From: Hyphodiscus hymeniophilus | Taxonomy: Eukaryota; Ascomycota; Leotiomycetes; Helotiales; Hyphodiscaceae | Direction: 5' to 3' | Assembly: GCA_016508695.1 (NCBI GenBank) | Contig: VNKQ01000017.1 | Span: 744,001 to 808,000, forward strand | Length of the DNA: 64,000 nt | In this document: positions 45,962-56,871 of the stretch, piece after piece | Position numbering within the stretch: the first letter of the stretch is position 1 | Layout of the letters: each line of letters begins with the position of its first letter | Notes under the pieces: generated by a model | The model's database searches: none | What the model was told of the DNA's origin: nothing | The model's input: the letters and a program-made list of their open reading frames with translations, nothing else | Program-made: the position numbers and the translations under genes

Positions 45962-46254
45962 AATTCCCTGATTATGCTTGATGCGGTTCCAGGTTCACGG
46001 TGTATCAGTTGCAAAATAGAACGAAGCGAGAATTTGATTATGGATTAGGAGAATAGATTGACGTCAACATATTCTGATAATTCGCTATCTAGTAACACTG
46101 AGTCGCCAAAGGTGCTGGAAACAGAGAATGCCGTAGATTAAGAGGAGAATTCCCCGCCAAGTGCCATGGAGTAGGCGAGTGCTCAGCATCACGTTCTTTC
46201 AAATGTACAACCCATAGCAACTTATCTCCATCGGAGCAAATCAGATAAGACAAC

Positions 46255-47894
46255 TCAAACCACCTCATGGGCCCTCCTCTGTATTCTGATAGGCATCGGT
46301 CCTGGATTCGAATTGAAGCGCTCATGAATCTCAAGTTCCTGCCCCTCATGCTCCAATTCCATGTTATATCTCCTTATCAAGGACGACACCAATATCTGTA
46401 ATTCCACAATGGCGATGTGCCTCCCAATGCAAGCTCGACTGCCCATGCTGAAAGGAATGACGTAAGATCTCAAATTGTGCATTTGCTCCTCGTCATCCTT
46501 GTTCAGCCAACGGTCTGGATTGAACCTCTCAGGCTGGGGGAATAGGTCTGCTTTTCGGTGGATGGTGAAGGTAGGGACTGCAACTACAGTGCCTGTCTTG
46601 ATGTGATGGCCTGCAATAGTGGCGCCATCAGGGGAGTAGACACGGCGCTGGAGGGGATATGCGATCGGTGGGCGAAGGCGAAGGGTCTCGTCAATACAGG
46701 CCCGGAGATATGGAAGTTCCCGCACTAGATCGTACGGTACGATATCTGTTAGATCCTCCGGAGATATTTTGGTCTCGAGTTCCTGCCTGAGCTTGGCCAG
46801 GCATTCCGGATTCGAGAGCAGATGATACATCGTGCTGGTAATTGCAGCAGCTGTGGTATCACTGCCCGCGTTCATCATAACCTGCGCTTCAGCAACTAGC
46901 TCTCGGAAGGGTAACGCTCTCGGGGCACCTTCTTTGCCGGTCAACACGTAGTCAACGAAGTCTCTCGACTCTCGCTCGGGGATGCCCTTGGCCAATCTGC
47001 TTCTCAGCTGGTGAATGCATACATTCTCAAAATCTTCCGCAGATTGGGCTCCCGAGACTCGTCGAAGGAATGCATTGCACCTGATCAAACGCTTGATTGC
47101 TCTCATTATTTCCAAGTTGAGAATTTGGGCTGTGGTGATGGTGTATCGGACGCCTTGTTGCAGAGCGTGAATGGTGCTTGGTACTTCGTAGATCTTTCCA
47201 TCTTGAGTTTGTGCAGTTTTGGTGTCTGTTCCCGCTTTCAAGAAACCCATTGGTAGACCAAATGCCATATCTCCTATTACGTCAAGAGTGAAATAGTTGA
47301 ACCTACTCAGTGTCAGCGATGGGATGGAAAGTGTAAGGAGCAAACTTACCACATGCGAATGTTGAAGTGTGTTGAAGCTCCAGTTGGTGGATTCCGGCAA
47401 TACGAATCCAACCTAGCTAAAAGATTCTGCGCATTGGTTGTAATGACCGGCTCCATATCCACCACGGTCTTTAGGGCAAAAGAGTTCGCCATGTATCTTC
47501 TCTTCCTCGAATGCTCCGCCCTGTCCCTTTCATTGACTATATCCCGCATATCACCCGCGGTCTTGTCATAGAACCCGGAATCTTTCGACACTTTGCTCAC
47601 AGCTAGATGACCGTAGATATCGCTGATGGCTTGAGGCTTGTTGAAGAGAATTTGATCGGGCCCCACACGGATAATGTCTCCGAGTCGTTGATGTGCTTCG
47701 TAGACTGTGGCAGACCGGCGCTCCATCCAGGTTTCGTAGACAAGCCACAGGGGGTATATAGATGCAAGTGGACTTGGAGAGGGGTATTTTCTCAAGTCAA
47801 GAGGGTCTAAGAAGTAGACGACGACTGGCCATATGACAAAGTAGGCAAACAGAGAGGCAAAAGCGCCACTCAGAAGTATGGAGATCGATATCAT
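46255..47894 (-). CDS. Cytochrome P450 monooxygenase
   Basis: Microsomal haem-thiolate monooxygenase of the fungal secondary-metabolism type. Two exons, 47894-47350 and 47302-46255 (47-nt intron), give 530 aa. The N-terminal anchor is MISISILLSGAFASLFAYFV, followed by a proline-rich hinge (RKYPSPSPLASIYPLW). The I-helix oxygen-activation motif is AQVMMNAGSDTTAAAI, the ExxR motif is CIDETLRLRPPIAYP, the PERF-like motif is QPERFNPDRW, and the haem loop is FSMGSRACIGR with the ligand cysteine near residue 473. All catalytic landmarks are intact. The sequence resembles fungal toxin- and pisatin-demethylase-like P450s, but subfamily and substrate are not assigned. Neighbours are a sugar porter and, divergently, a Zn2Cys6 regulator, which is a small-cluster-like context. 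Confidence 0.94.
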
Positions 47895-48560
47895 CTTGAG
47901 TCTGACACACTCTGTAGACCTTTCTTCAAGTGATGAGAGTAGGAGGCATGGGGCTGCCCGCCGAAGTACTTCTCTTTATATCCATCTAGCTCCGCGCCGT
48001 CCATGTCCCCCATACGCAGAAACTGCTGGGGAAGTTCGGGGAATAGAACGATGGGGAATAGGAGGTGACATCTTACCAGTGGCGTAGATGTGAAGGTCTA
48101 TCTTTGGAGAGTAGGAAATAGCACGGAAAACATCTCTGATCAAATAGGTCTTATTATGGGTCTTATTCGCGAGGTAGATGGAGGGGAGGAGAATATCTGT
48201 ATGAAGACAAAATTGCCGAGGGAGCAAAAGGAGTGGCGTTGGGTCACGCACCACTGCACCAGAGGAGACGAGAAGCCTAAGGTACCGACGTAGATAAGAA
48301 TTTCCTTAGAGAACGCTGAAATGACCCCGCAACAGCCCACCTTTCCCAGGCTTGTTTCCCCGCACTTGCTGTGATAAAACTGGTGCAATATTCCCCATTC
48401 CCCATTCCCCGCCTCATGGACCCTATCCTGTGCTTCGAGCAACTTTGGATTATCACGACCCACCCATTTTCCGATGTCTCTTGGGTTACTTTTTTGGTTC
48501 AGGGATGATACGCATGGCTGGGTATGAAATCCATGGATGTAATACTAATCCGAATCCGCA
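47895..48560. promoter_or_regulatory. Divergent region between P450 and Zn2Cys6 regulator
   Basis: 666 bases between two start codons, so it should contain both promoters. A catg/ccatgg-type word cluster lies near the regulator ATG, and a short ttccccattccccattcccc triplicate at 48390-48410. No specific binding site can be named. Confidence 0.45.
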
Positions 48561-50987
48561 ATGGGCCGCCCAAGCACTCTAAATGGCTGGTAAGTTCTCT
48601 CCATCAGTCTTCTCGCACGTAGTTCTTAGCAGTACTGTGCGTAGTGTATCGTAGCTGAAAACCCATAGTCAAACTTGTCGAACGAGACACTTGAAATGTA
48701 AGGATTTCAGTCTTTTCCCGACCTCGGGTTTGAGATGCGAGACTTACCAATTATCACAGGTGATGGACAGCTCCCAGTTTGCGGACAGTGTCGCAAGTCG
48801 AAATCCGGCCGAGCATGCGTACGGTCTTCAGCGTTCCAATTCCGGACCGTGAAGTGTGGCCCATCTCTGGGACGAAAGGCTTCCAAAAACTATGGGGGCC
48901 CAAGGAGGAGTATTCAGGATCAAGTTGAAACGCATCGCGGCGGCGAATTACTTCCATATCCCTCTTCATGTTTGTTAATCTGTGGTAGGCAGGAGAAAGG
49001 AATTCTCTGACACATACCAGTTGAGTTTGTCAATGAGACCAGTGCTATTGCAAGTGGATATCACTTAGCTTTAAGCGTCGCCGTCGCGGGGAAAGATGAA
49101 GAAGCAGAAGATCATGCTGGCCTCTTGGAATCCAATTCTATTGATGGCAATGGCGACTTCATTGACGGAGACAGCGAGCAAAGCTCCGTGATTTCTCCTA
49201 GTAGGAATTCCCCAACCATTACTCACTCGCAAGTATTCTCAACAGAGCAGGCTGAGCAGCCCTCTCCTGGTAGCAACGTCCAGAGTGGATCATCTATGAC
49301 TCTGATCGAGACTCGAGATACCGTTTGGACTTACGACCCGAATAACGAACCAGGAATTTCTACCAGTCCGAAAGCCACTGGGTTAGCTTACTCTCCAATT
49401 GGAACCGTCAACGATGTTATTTCGTCTTCCGATCACTATACATCGCATGATAATCATCATACAGTAGATCCCCCGGATCCTACAAGGCTGCGACCCCAAG
49501 AAGCGCATCTTATGAAAGTGTTCATGCAAGTCTGGGGCCCGTTGCTCGATTGTACTGATGCCGGCCACCACTTTGCAACACACGTTCCTCTTCTCGGTAT
49601 GACACGATCTTCTTATCTACTATACGCTATGTTGAGTATATCCGCACTTCATCTCCATCGCACTTCGGACTACCCTTCTGGAATAGCGGAGCATTACCGT
49701 CGACGTTGTGCTGGCGCATTGATTCCTGTCTTACAGGATCCCAGTTCCAATGTACCCGAAGAGGCTATTTTCGCAACTTACGTTCTTCTTAGGGCTTATG
49801 ATCATTTTACAGGTAAACATTGGAGCCCAAAATCATAGTTAGATATGTTTGTGTTGACTGGAATGGCAGTCACTTTAACAGACCGGGAGCCGGAATCCCT
49901 GTTCTCGGCTGCCCTCGCCCTCTCAACAACACCATGGACGACTTACTCGGAAGAAGCAGCCATGAAGCAAGCCGCTTTTTGGGTCCATATGCGACAGGAT
50001 ATTCACATAGCATTAATGCTCGAGTGCCCTATTAGCGTCGATTTCCCACTGTACGTTCAAACACTCGCCGTTGTCACATCCATCACAGAGCAAAATACTG
50101 CACTGAATAATTCGAGTCACGAACTGTGTACGCTAAAAGGACTCAAAATCAAAGCCGAGTGTGCGTGGAGCAATAAAGTAGTAGGGTTGATGTGCGACGT
50201 GGTGAATTACTGTTTTGGAGAGAGCGAGAGGACGGTCGAAGACTGGAGCACACTGCTGCTGAAACTAGAAAGGTGGAATCTAGAGAAGCCGAGCGCATTC
50301 GATCCGTTCTTTGAGCGATCTCATAATATCGCTGAGGGAAAAGCCTTTCCGGATATATACTTGAGGTCGGACTGGCATGGTACGCACCTGAATCAAGAAG
50401 TTTTGGGACGGGATCGGATCACTAATGGTTTGATAATGAGCAGTTTTAGGTTTAATGTACTATCATATGGCTATGGTATTGTTGAGGAGTCATCGTCCAG
50501 GCTTCAGCTTCAAGCCAGAGTGTATCGCGAAATACTCTTCGACGTACAAGGTAAGACACTCCTGACTCTTCCCGATTCGTTGTCTCGATAATTGTACTCA
50601 TTTTTTGCTTATACAGGAAGAGATCCTTCATCATACCCGTATCTTATGCGGCATCATATTGACGAACCCAATACAACAAGGTCTCATCATCATGACTGCA
50701 ATGGTAAGCCACTTTTCCTATCTGTCCTTATCCCCTAACTGCTGCCACTGCTTTATTTTAACACTCTTTCATTTACATAGCTCAATGTTGCGGCACCATA
50801 TGTCAATGACGTTCCAACGCAAGAAGCTGTCTTGAAGCTTCTAGACAAGATTAAAGAGTGTACCGTGGCTCCCATCCACGAGGTCGTGAGAAGACTAAAA
50901 GAAGCATGGGAGAAACATGAAAAAGCAGATGATGAGGCTCTGACATGCTTCCTGTCCGAGAGCCCGCCGGCGGCCATCGTACGCTAA
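48561..50987 (+). CDS. Zn2Cys6 fungal transcription factor, with an in-frame TAG or a 30-nt intron
   Basis: Nuclear binuclear-zinc-cluster regulator. Proposed exons: 48561-48589, 48669-48697, 48760-48853, 48918-48969, 49026-50550, 50621-50703, 50781-50987. The first three assemble a perfect cluster with Cys at residues 10, 13, 20, 27, 30 and 39 (NGCQTCRTRHLKC then DGQLPVCGQC...RAC). The body contains the fungal-specific regulator region (QEAHLMKVFMQVWGPLLDCT, HVPLLGMTRSSYLLYAMLSI, AAFWVHMRQDIHIALMLECP). A TAG at 49836-49838 interrupts the frame. It vanishes without a frame change if a 30-nt GT-AG segment (49812-49841) is spliced, joining DHFT to DMFVLTGMAVTL. Exons 3-5 are less certain; a longer exon 3 in another frame is possible. 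Without the splice the protein is truncated and the gene may be decaying. Confidence 0.7.
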
Positions 50988-51443
50988 TTAGGGGCTTTCA
51001 ATGGTAATGAAAACGTTCGCGTTTGTAGCGTAGGCAGCTTGAAGACGCTGGTGCCAGCGTAAGTATCGACAGACGTGGGTAGATGAGGGACTCAAGGGCT
51101 TTCTACAAGTTGGGGACTTTACGCATTCGGTTTCAGGCCCCTGTACCTGTGCATACGCGTGACAGCCTGAGGTATGTCCCCATATAATACGCTTCAGGTG
51201 CTTTAGTGAGTAAACAAGCTCTACCTTACTTGAATAGATACAAGTTGTTTATAAACGTGGTTTCAAACCAGAAAACGAATTACTCCATGTCAAAGAGAAA
51301 AGACTCCTCAACCACGCCCGCGACGTGAAACAATAAGGAACAAAATCTTCCGCCAACCAAAAAAAATTTAATCCGTCACCTCTTTCTTGAAAACTAGAGA
51401 AGTGCAACTCTCAGTCTGTCAAGGACCTGGGATGCGTACAACG
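50988..51443. other. Convergent spacer between regulator and chitinase
   Basis: 456 bases, no gene. A ccaaccaaaaaaaatttaa A-rich run near 51354-51371 probably belongs to 3' UTR sequence. Confidence 0.45.
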
Positions 51444-52910
51444 TTACTCCCCTTGCATGCCGGACTTGACATTTTTGTATCGGGATTCCGGATAGCTGAG
51501 CCAATTCCTAGTCTGCTCCAAGTCTTGTCCCAAGGTATCGAACAAAGTTCCAATCAAACTATCAGCACCAGTCTTGTCGGCACTGGTCTCCCAGAACATG
51601 GCACCGCCCAATCCCTTCGCTTTGATATATTCACCCTTCTGGATGACCACTGAGGCGCTGTCATAGGTGGTGAACTCCTTGGTGATGGGATCGTAGCCTA
51701 CAAGAGACAACGTCAGCTTGAAACCTGGAGAATTGAGAGGAAGTATTTACTGTAAGAAGCACCAATCGCAGGATCGTAGATTTCTTCTGCGCCAGCTTTG
51801 GGGAGCACCTTGTAGTCACAACTTCCAGCCTCCCAGCAATGCGAGGCGGTTGGCGAAGGGCCAGTGAAAGGCTGACCAAGGCCATCAGTCCCTGCAAAAG
51901 AGTGCCCGTAGACTGGAATGCCCATTACAAGCTTGTGGACAGGAATACCTCGAGCAATGTAGTCGGTGAGACCGGTATCAGCAGCATATGATGTGCTGTC
52001 GGGAAAGCTTGCACTCGGATAGAGGTTTGCTTGATGGCGAGCTGTAGTGTCCCAGCTACCGCTGAAGTCGTAAGTCATGACATTCCAAAAATCAAGATAC
52101 TGATCCATGTCCGTTAGGGGCATATGAGTGCTGGGTGCTGCGGGACTGGCCACCGTGAGCAGGAAATGGTGGCCTGAAGCGTGCTGGACAGCATATTGGT
52201 CTAAAGTATTGCGGACCATTTCGAGAAGCAGGGCAAAGTTCCTGCCCTCTTCATCATCCTCAGGGAATTCCCAATCAATGTCAATTCCATCGAATCCGCC
52301 ATCTTTCATCAACTCCACGGCAGTTGTTGCGAATACTTCGCGCGATTGAGGGGTTCTAGCAGCTTGCGGGAAATTCTTTTCCCCCCATCCACCGATACTG
52401 AGAATGGTTTTAAGGTTTCGATTGGCCTTCTTAATCTTGAAGAGCTGATTCACGTTCCCGTGCAGGTTCCCGTCGCCATCATATCCGGAGTCGTGACCGG
52501 TGAAAACCCTTGAGACATCGGCATACTGGTCTCCTGGGTAATATCTGGGGTACTTTAGCATCCAAGTTTCCTGCCATGGCTGAGAAGTGGACTTACACTG
52601 TGCCGTTTGAAGCGACCTGGGCGAAAGCATAGATGAGATGGGTCAATTTGGAGGCCGGGGCGTCCCACACGTTGTATTCTCGCTCGAAAATCGACCTGTT
52701 ACCAAGGGTCAGTTTACAAAGAGATGACGGTAATGGAGCTCACCAAGCAGTAAAGTATGCAACGCTTTTATATCCTCCAACTGTATCTGTCAAATCTGCG
52801 GGTTGTGCTATAGCATCACTGGATTTGGCTGCAGTCGGGGCGGCCGAACAGTTTGATATCGAAGTTGCTAAAGCAATAACGAAGGGTTGAAGTACTGAGG
52901 TGGCTTTCAT
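51444..52910 (-). CDS. Secreted GH18 chitinase
   Basis: Extracellular endo-acting chitinase of glycoside hydrolase family 18. Four exons: 52910-52744, 52695-52597, 52544-51751, 51697-51444; 437 aa. The signal peptide is MKATSVLQPFVIALATSISN with likely cleavage after NCSA. The family start is GYKSVAYFTAWSIFERKYNV (the residue before YNV may be Glu), followed by KLTHLIYAFAQV. The conserved substrate-binding strand is TILSIGGWGEKNF and the catalytic motif is GFDGIDIDWEFP, with the acid near Glu181. Further sites are DFWNVMTYDFSGSWD, VMGIPVYGHSF and GGAMFWETSAD. No chitin-binding module or Ser/Thr-rich tail is visible, so it is a catalytic-domain-only enzyme. A TATA-like AT-rich dyad lies about 140 bases upstream. 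Confidence 0.95.
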
Positions 52911-53788
52911 CTTGATCTTTGATGTCTGTGGACTGAATCAAGGGTTTGTCGGTGTCGGATACGAGTTCGTATGTTTGAGCAGATTCTTGAATAGTATTGG
53001 GAATGATGATAATGAGAGAATGTTGGGAATGGGATGGCGAGACGAGCATTTTATATTGATATTAATATTAATATATGAACTGCCTATTTGCGTCTTGATA
53101 CATGGTTCTCCATAATTGCTGTCACCAACTATATTCGGAACCATAATTCAAAATGGACTGGATATTCGGAAGAACGCTCCTACAATGACAGTTCACATGA
53201 AATTTTCAAAATATATTTTTTCCTTGTCTTGACGGAAACCCACTTGGGACATATGACTGCTTTTGAGAAGTGCTTACCCACAATTTAACGGGATTTCAGA
53301 TATAGTTTTGTGGAGAAATTGACACTGCTTGAAAGACGTGAGTTAAGGTCACGTAGCACCGATATCTCTAAAGGCCAAATGCCGTGGAATACACGTTTCA
53401 CTCCCCGAACAGTGTCTAGCGAAGGGTTCTTTAGACCACAGCAATTGATGTGGAAGTACTGGCGTTGGCCTTATTTCCATGACCAAAAAGAATGGCACGT
53501 GACACCAGGGCAACTCCCGTACAATGACTGGAAGTTTTGGTCGACTACCATTTCTGACATTGTTCAATCAGCGATACAAAGAGACCAGAATCTGCTTTAC
53601 ATCAGTCGAAAAGTAATCCAAATACTGAAATTGTTGGAGCAGTCAGGACAGTAGGAGCAGGTATAACTCGTCATGTGTGCGGCTGTTCAGCAACATACTT
53701 ACATTGCTGTTTCGATTTCGCAGCACAGCCCGATGGCACACAAGCCTGGAAGATGATATGTCGCATTATTTTGTTCTATATTTGACTT
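52911..53788. other. Spacer upstream of the chitinase gene
   Basis: 880 bases with the chitinase promoter and GPI16 3' UTR. A plus-strand frame at 53310-53654 begins only at GTG and has no family signal. Confidence 0.45.
53050..53078 (-). promoter_or_regulatory. AT-rich dyad / TATA-like element upstream of chitinase
   Basis: ttatattgatattaatatta is a nearly perfect AT-only repeat and dyad, lying about 140 bases before the chitinase ATG at 52910. Its use as a TATA region is inferred from position. Confidence 0.4.
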
Positions 53789-55621
53789 TCACTCCGTCTT
53801 CTCTGCTTTCCTCTTAAACTTCCTCACTAAGCCTTTAATCAACCCAGCGAGTCGTAGCCTCAAAGCTCTAATATCCCACTTCTCAGCTTCATCGACACCC
53901 ACGAACCTTCTCACCAAAAGGTTAAATACCATTCCGAATGCCAAGGCCATTACTGTGCTGGTGAGGATAATGACATTATATGGCATGCTGAAATCCGGGG
54001 TTGGCAAGCTGAGCAACAAGCTCGTTGTCCGTATTGACACATTGCCGATTGTGATCACAGCTGGGGCAATATCAAATCCACGGTTTGCGTCTGGTGGATA
54101 CTCGGTGTACCTTAAAATGGCTTTCTCAAAGTCGTAGGTGAGAACAACTGTTGAGTTTGCGGGAATCAGTATTCGGACTTCTAGCTGGGTGCCTCTTTTA
54201 CGGTCAAGCGCTGGGCGATAGTACATCTCTTGGATGACATCTTCGTCATTGCCATTGATTTTTGCCTTGAGAGTATGAAGATAAAGTTTCATGAACCATG
54301 GTAAGGACTCCATGTACACAAAGTCGACGGATTCGCTTGGTGAAGGATTGGTAAGAATAGCTTGTACACCACCTCGCTCTTGCCCATAGCCAATGAAAGA
54401 TCGCTCAGCGTAGAGAAGAGGTTGTTCTAGAGGGGCCCTTTCCATGATATCCTGTTTCGGAAGGACCATCTCGAAGTTGCCCTCAGGGGCGAGCTCAAAG
54501 CATCGCATATATCCTGTTTCGTCTTTGTGTTCCTGTGCCCCGCCAGATGCATAAACGTGGTGTGCATGAGGGACGTTGATACATACAGGATCAACTCCAT
54601 CATCAGCTAAAGGGCAGGCTCCTTTCAAGGGGTGACCAAAGATCTGGGACAGATTCCAATCGTCTAGTTGTGCTCCTGTATCGAGGGGGTAACAAGTATC
54701 GTCGGAATGGTAGGGCTTTGACGTATCACATTTGAGATCTTCATTAGGCACAGGCCGAGGGATGGGATTATCTAGAACAGTCAGCATGACCATCGGCAGT
54801 GTACGGATCACATACCTCTGGGGCGTTTCGATCTCTGGATATCTAGCACCATATCGATAGTCTGCGTAATTTGGAGCTGACACTCTTCTGAGCCTGCAGC
54901 ACAAATGGGTGTAACATCAATAGACATACTTCGCCAGCTCGCATCAAACAATTTGTGGCCATCCAGGAGACTAGAGATTCCTGCCTTCCCTTTGCATGGC
55001 AGCAATTTCAAGAAAGGAGTCAAGTTCTCTGTACACACGACTTCTCTTGGCAGGGTCCCATGTAACAAATGTAAATTCGAAAGCGTGGAATTGGCATGGC
55101 CAGCCGCGGGCTGGAAAGACATAACGGGCCTTATGGTTCTCGTCGAGTCAATAAAATTCAGTGAGGCACAAAAAAGGCCAGAAAGCGCATTTGTCAAGGT
55201 CAGCCATCTCCCATCAGCTCTGCTACAATTAGCCAAACTCTCCAGGCAGATCAAATACATACTCTTCATCAGTCTCGGCCTCAACCCAAGCCCACAGCTC
55301 CACGCCGGTGCCTCCCTCTCTCGAACCGCCCCACGGCCTAGCACCCCAATTCTCCGCATCCCATCTTCCCAAGCTAAACCTCAAATGCAGCTCTCGCGTG
55401 TTGGCATGTTGCAGAATCTGTCCCAGACTTCTAGGGAAATATCTGAAGTTCTGCTGTTCGAAGGACGCCCAGCTCGTGTTACTCTGGAAATTGAATGATG
55501 CGAGAAGTAGTGAAGGATGGAGGGGCCGTAGAAGTAATTGCTCATGATAATCGGAAGCTGCACACGTAGCTGCAAAGAGGAGAGAGCAGAGTAAAAGTAG
55601 TAAAGAGTGTAATTGACGCAT
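53789..55621 (-). CDS. GPI16: GPI transamidase subunit Gpi16 (PIG-T)
   Basis: Endoplasmic-reticulum subunit of the complex that attaches GPI anchors to proteins. Exons 55621-55263, 55222-54816 and 54771-53789 give 582 aa, close to yeast Gpi16. The start MRQLHSLLLLLCSLLFAATC is a signal peptide. Next are EQLLLRPLHPSLLLASFNFQ, then SLGQILQHANTRELHLRFSL and WDAENWGARPWGGSREGGTG, all family landmarks. After the first intron (40 nt, the shortest confident one here) comes LTNALSGLFCASLNFIDSTR. The segment DMVLDIQRSKRPRDNPIPRP spans the second intron. Near the end there is one transmembrane helix (NVIILTSTVMALAFGMVFNL) and a short basic cytosolic tail (KFKRKAEKTE). The ATG at 55621 was chosen because no ATG lies further upstream in frame. 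Divergent from LUC7. Confidence 0.95.
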
Positions 55622-55810
55622 GGCAACCAGCGCCAAGTTTGACTATTGTGAGTTCATTGAATGTTGATGAAGAGGCTGACAGTTTCGTACAGCGAGTGAA
55701 AGGACGCGATTTTTATCTTCCGACCTATTTAGCGCAAGGCGTCCAGCCGCGCCAGAAACTCAAACCCCAAATTCTCAGTCAACAATTGAGCTATCTACAA
55801 GTCATTCAAA
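55622..55810. promoter_or_regulatory. Shared divergent promoter of GPI16 and LUC7
   Basis: Only 189 bases between the two start codons, so the core promoters overlap. No TATA box is obvious. Confidence 0.5.
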
Positions 55811-56767
55811 ATGGCGGCAGAACAGAGGAAGCTCCTTGGTAAGCTCCTTGCTTCAATTTTGCCTTTCAGGACTGTCTACGGATATTCGCGTTCACAGCGC
55901 AGTCTATCCCGCATCTCTCACAAGAGCTAACAAACAATAGAGCAGCTCATGGGCGCCGGTTCCTCCTCACGCTCAGCTCAACTTGCCATCACCGATCCCA
56001 AAGTATGCCGTTCGTTCCTCGCAGGCACGTGTCCGCACGATCTCTTCACAAACACCAAACAAGATCTCGGGCCCTGTCCGAAAGTGCATTCTGAGCCCCT
56101 GAAGACAGAGTACGAAGCTGCGTCCGCGGCCGAGAAGTCGAAATGGGGCTTCGAATACGACTACATGCGCGATCTACAAAAATACATCGATGAATGCAAC
56201 CGGCGAATCGACGTTGCGCAACGGAGATTGGAGAAGACGCCGGATGAGATACGCCAGACGAATGCGCTACTGAAGCAGATTTCGGATCTGAGCAAGAGTA
56301 TCGAGACGGGTTTACTAGAGATTCAGGTTTTAGGGGAGAGTTCGGAGGTTAGTAGGGCCTACGATGAATTCTTTCGCATCCGGCAGGCGATGCAGACGAA
56401 AGGGGATAAGGAGCGGGAATTGAAGGCCCTGAGTGATACGAGTGGACCGAGTGGACATCAGAAGTTGCAGGTCTGTGATGTCTGTGGTGCGTATTTGAGT
56501 AGGCTGGACAATGACAGACGGCTGGCGGATCACTTCTATGGGAAGATGCACTTGGGTTATGCGCAAATGCGGAAGACATATGAGGCGTTTCCCAAGGAAC
56601 TGAGACAGCGAAGAGTACCGATGACGGATGATGATGGCGGCCAGGGCGGGAGAAGCTTTGACGGTGGCTTTGGTGATGGGTTTGGAGGGAGAGGAGGGTA
56701 TAATGGGAGGGGAGGCAGAGGTCAGGGCTTTAGAGGAAGGGGAAGAGGGTTCCGAGGTGGATGGTAA
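55811..56767 (+). CDS. LUC7: U1 snRNP-associated splicing factor Luc7
   Basis: Nuclear protein that stabilises U1 snRNP at 5' splice sites. Exons 55811-55838 and 55941-56767 (102-nt intron) give 284 aa. The family start MAAEQRKLLEQLMG is split by the intron. The first zinc finger is VCRSFLAGTCPHDLF ... GPCPKVHSE, followed by a long coiled-coil segment (YIDECNRRIDVAQRRLEKTP). The second finger is CDVCGAYLSRLDNDRRLADH ending GKMHLGY. The C-terminus is a Gly/Arg tail (GGRGGYNGRGGRGQGFRGRG), as in many RNA-binding proteins. The gene ends only 104 bases from the convergent beta-galactosidase. All landmarks are intact. Confidence 0.95.
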
Positions 56768-56871
56768 AGGCATACAGCGGCGTTCAGAGGCGTTCAGGTA
56801 GGATCATGAAGAAACTGTACTATCTCCCTGAATACAATGCATGCCAATTCCCCGTCCTTTGATGATGCAGG

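Noticed and set aside
53310..53654. 114-codon plus-strand frame
   Set aside because: It begins only with GTG and lacks an ATG or upstream exon; no family resemblance.
56330..56773. 147-codon minus-strand frame under LUC7
   Set aside because: Antisense shadow of the Gly/Arg-rich Luc7 tail.
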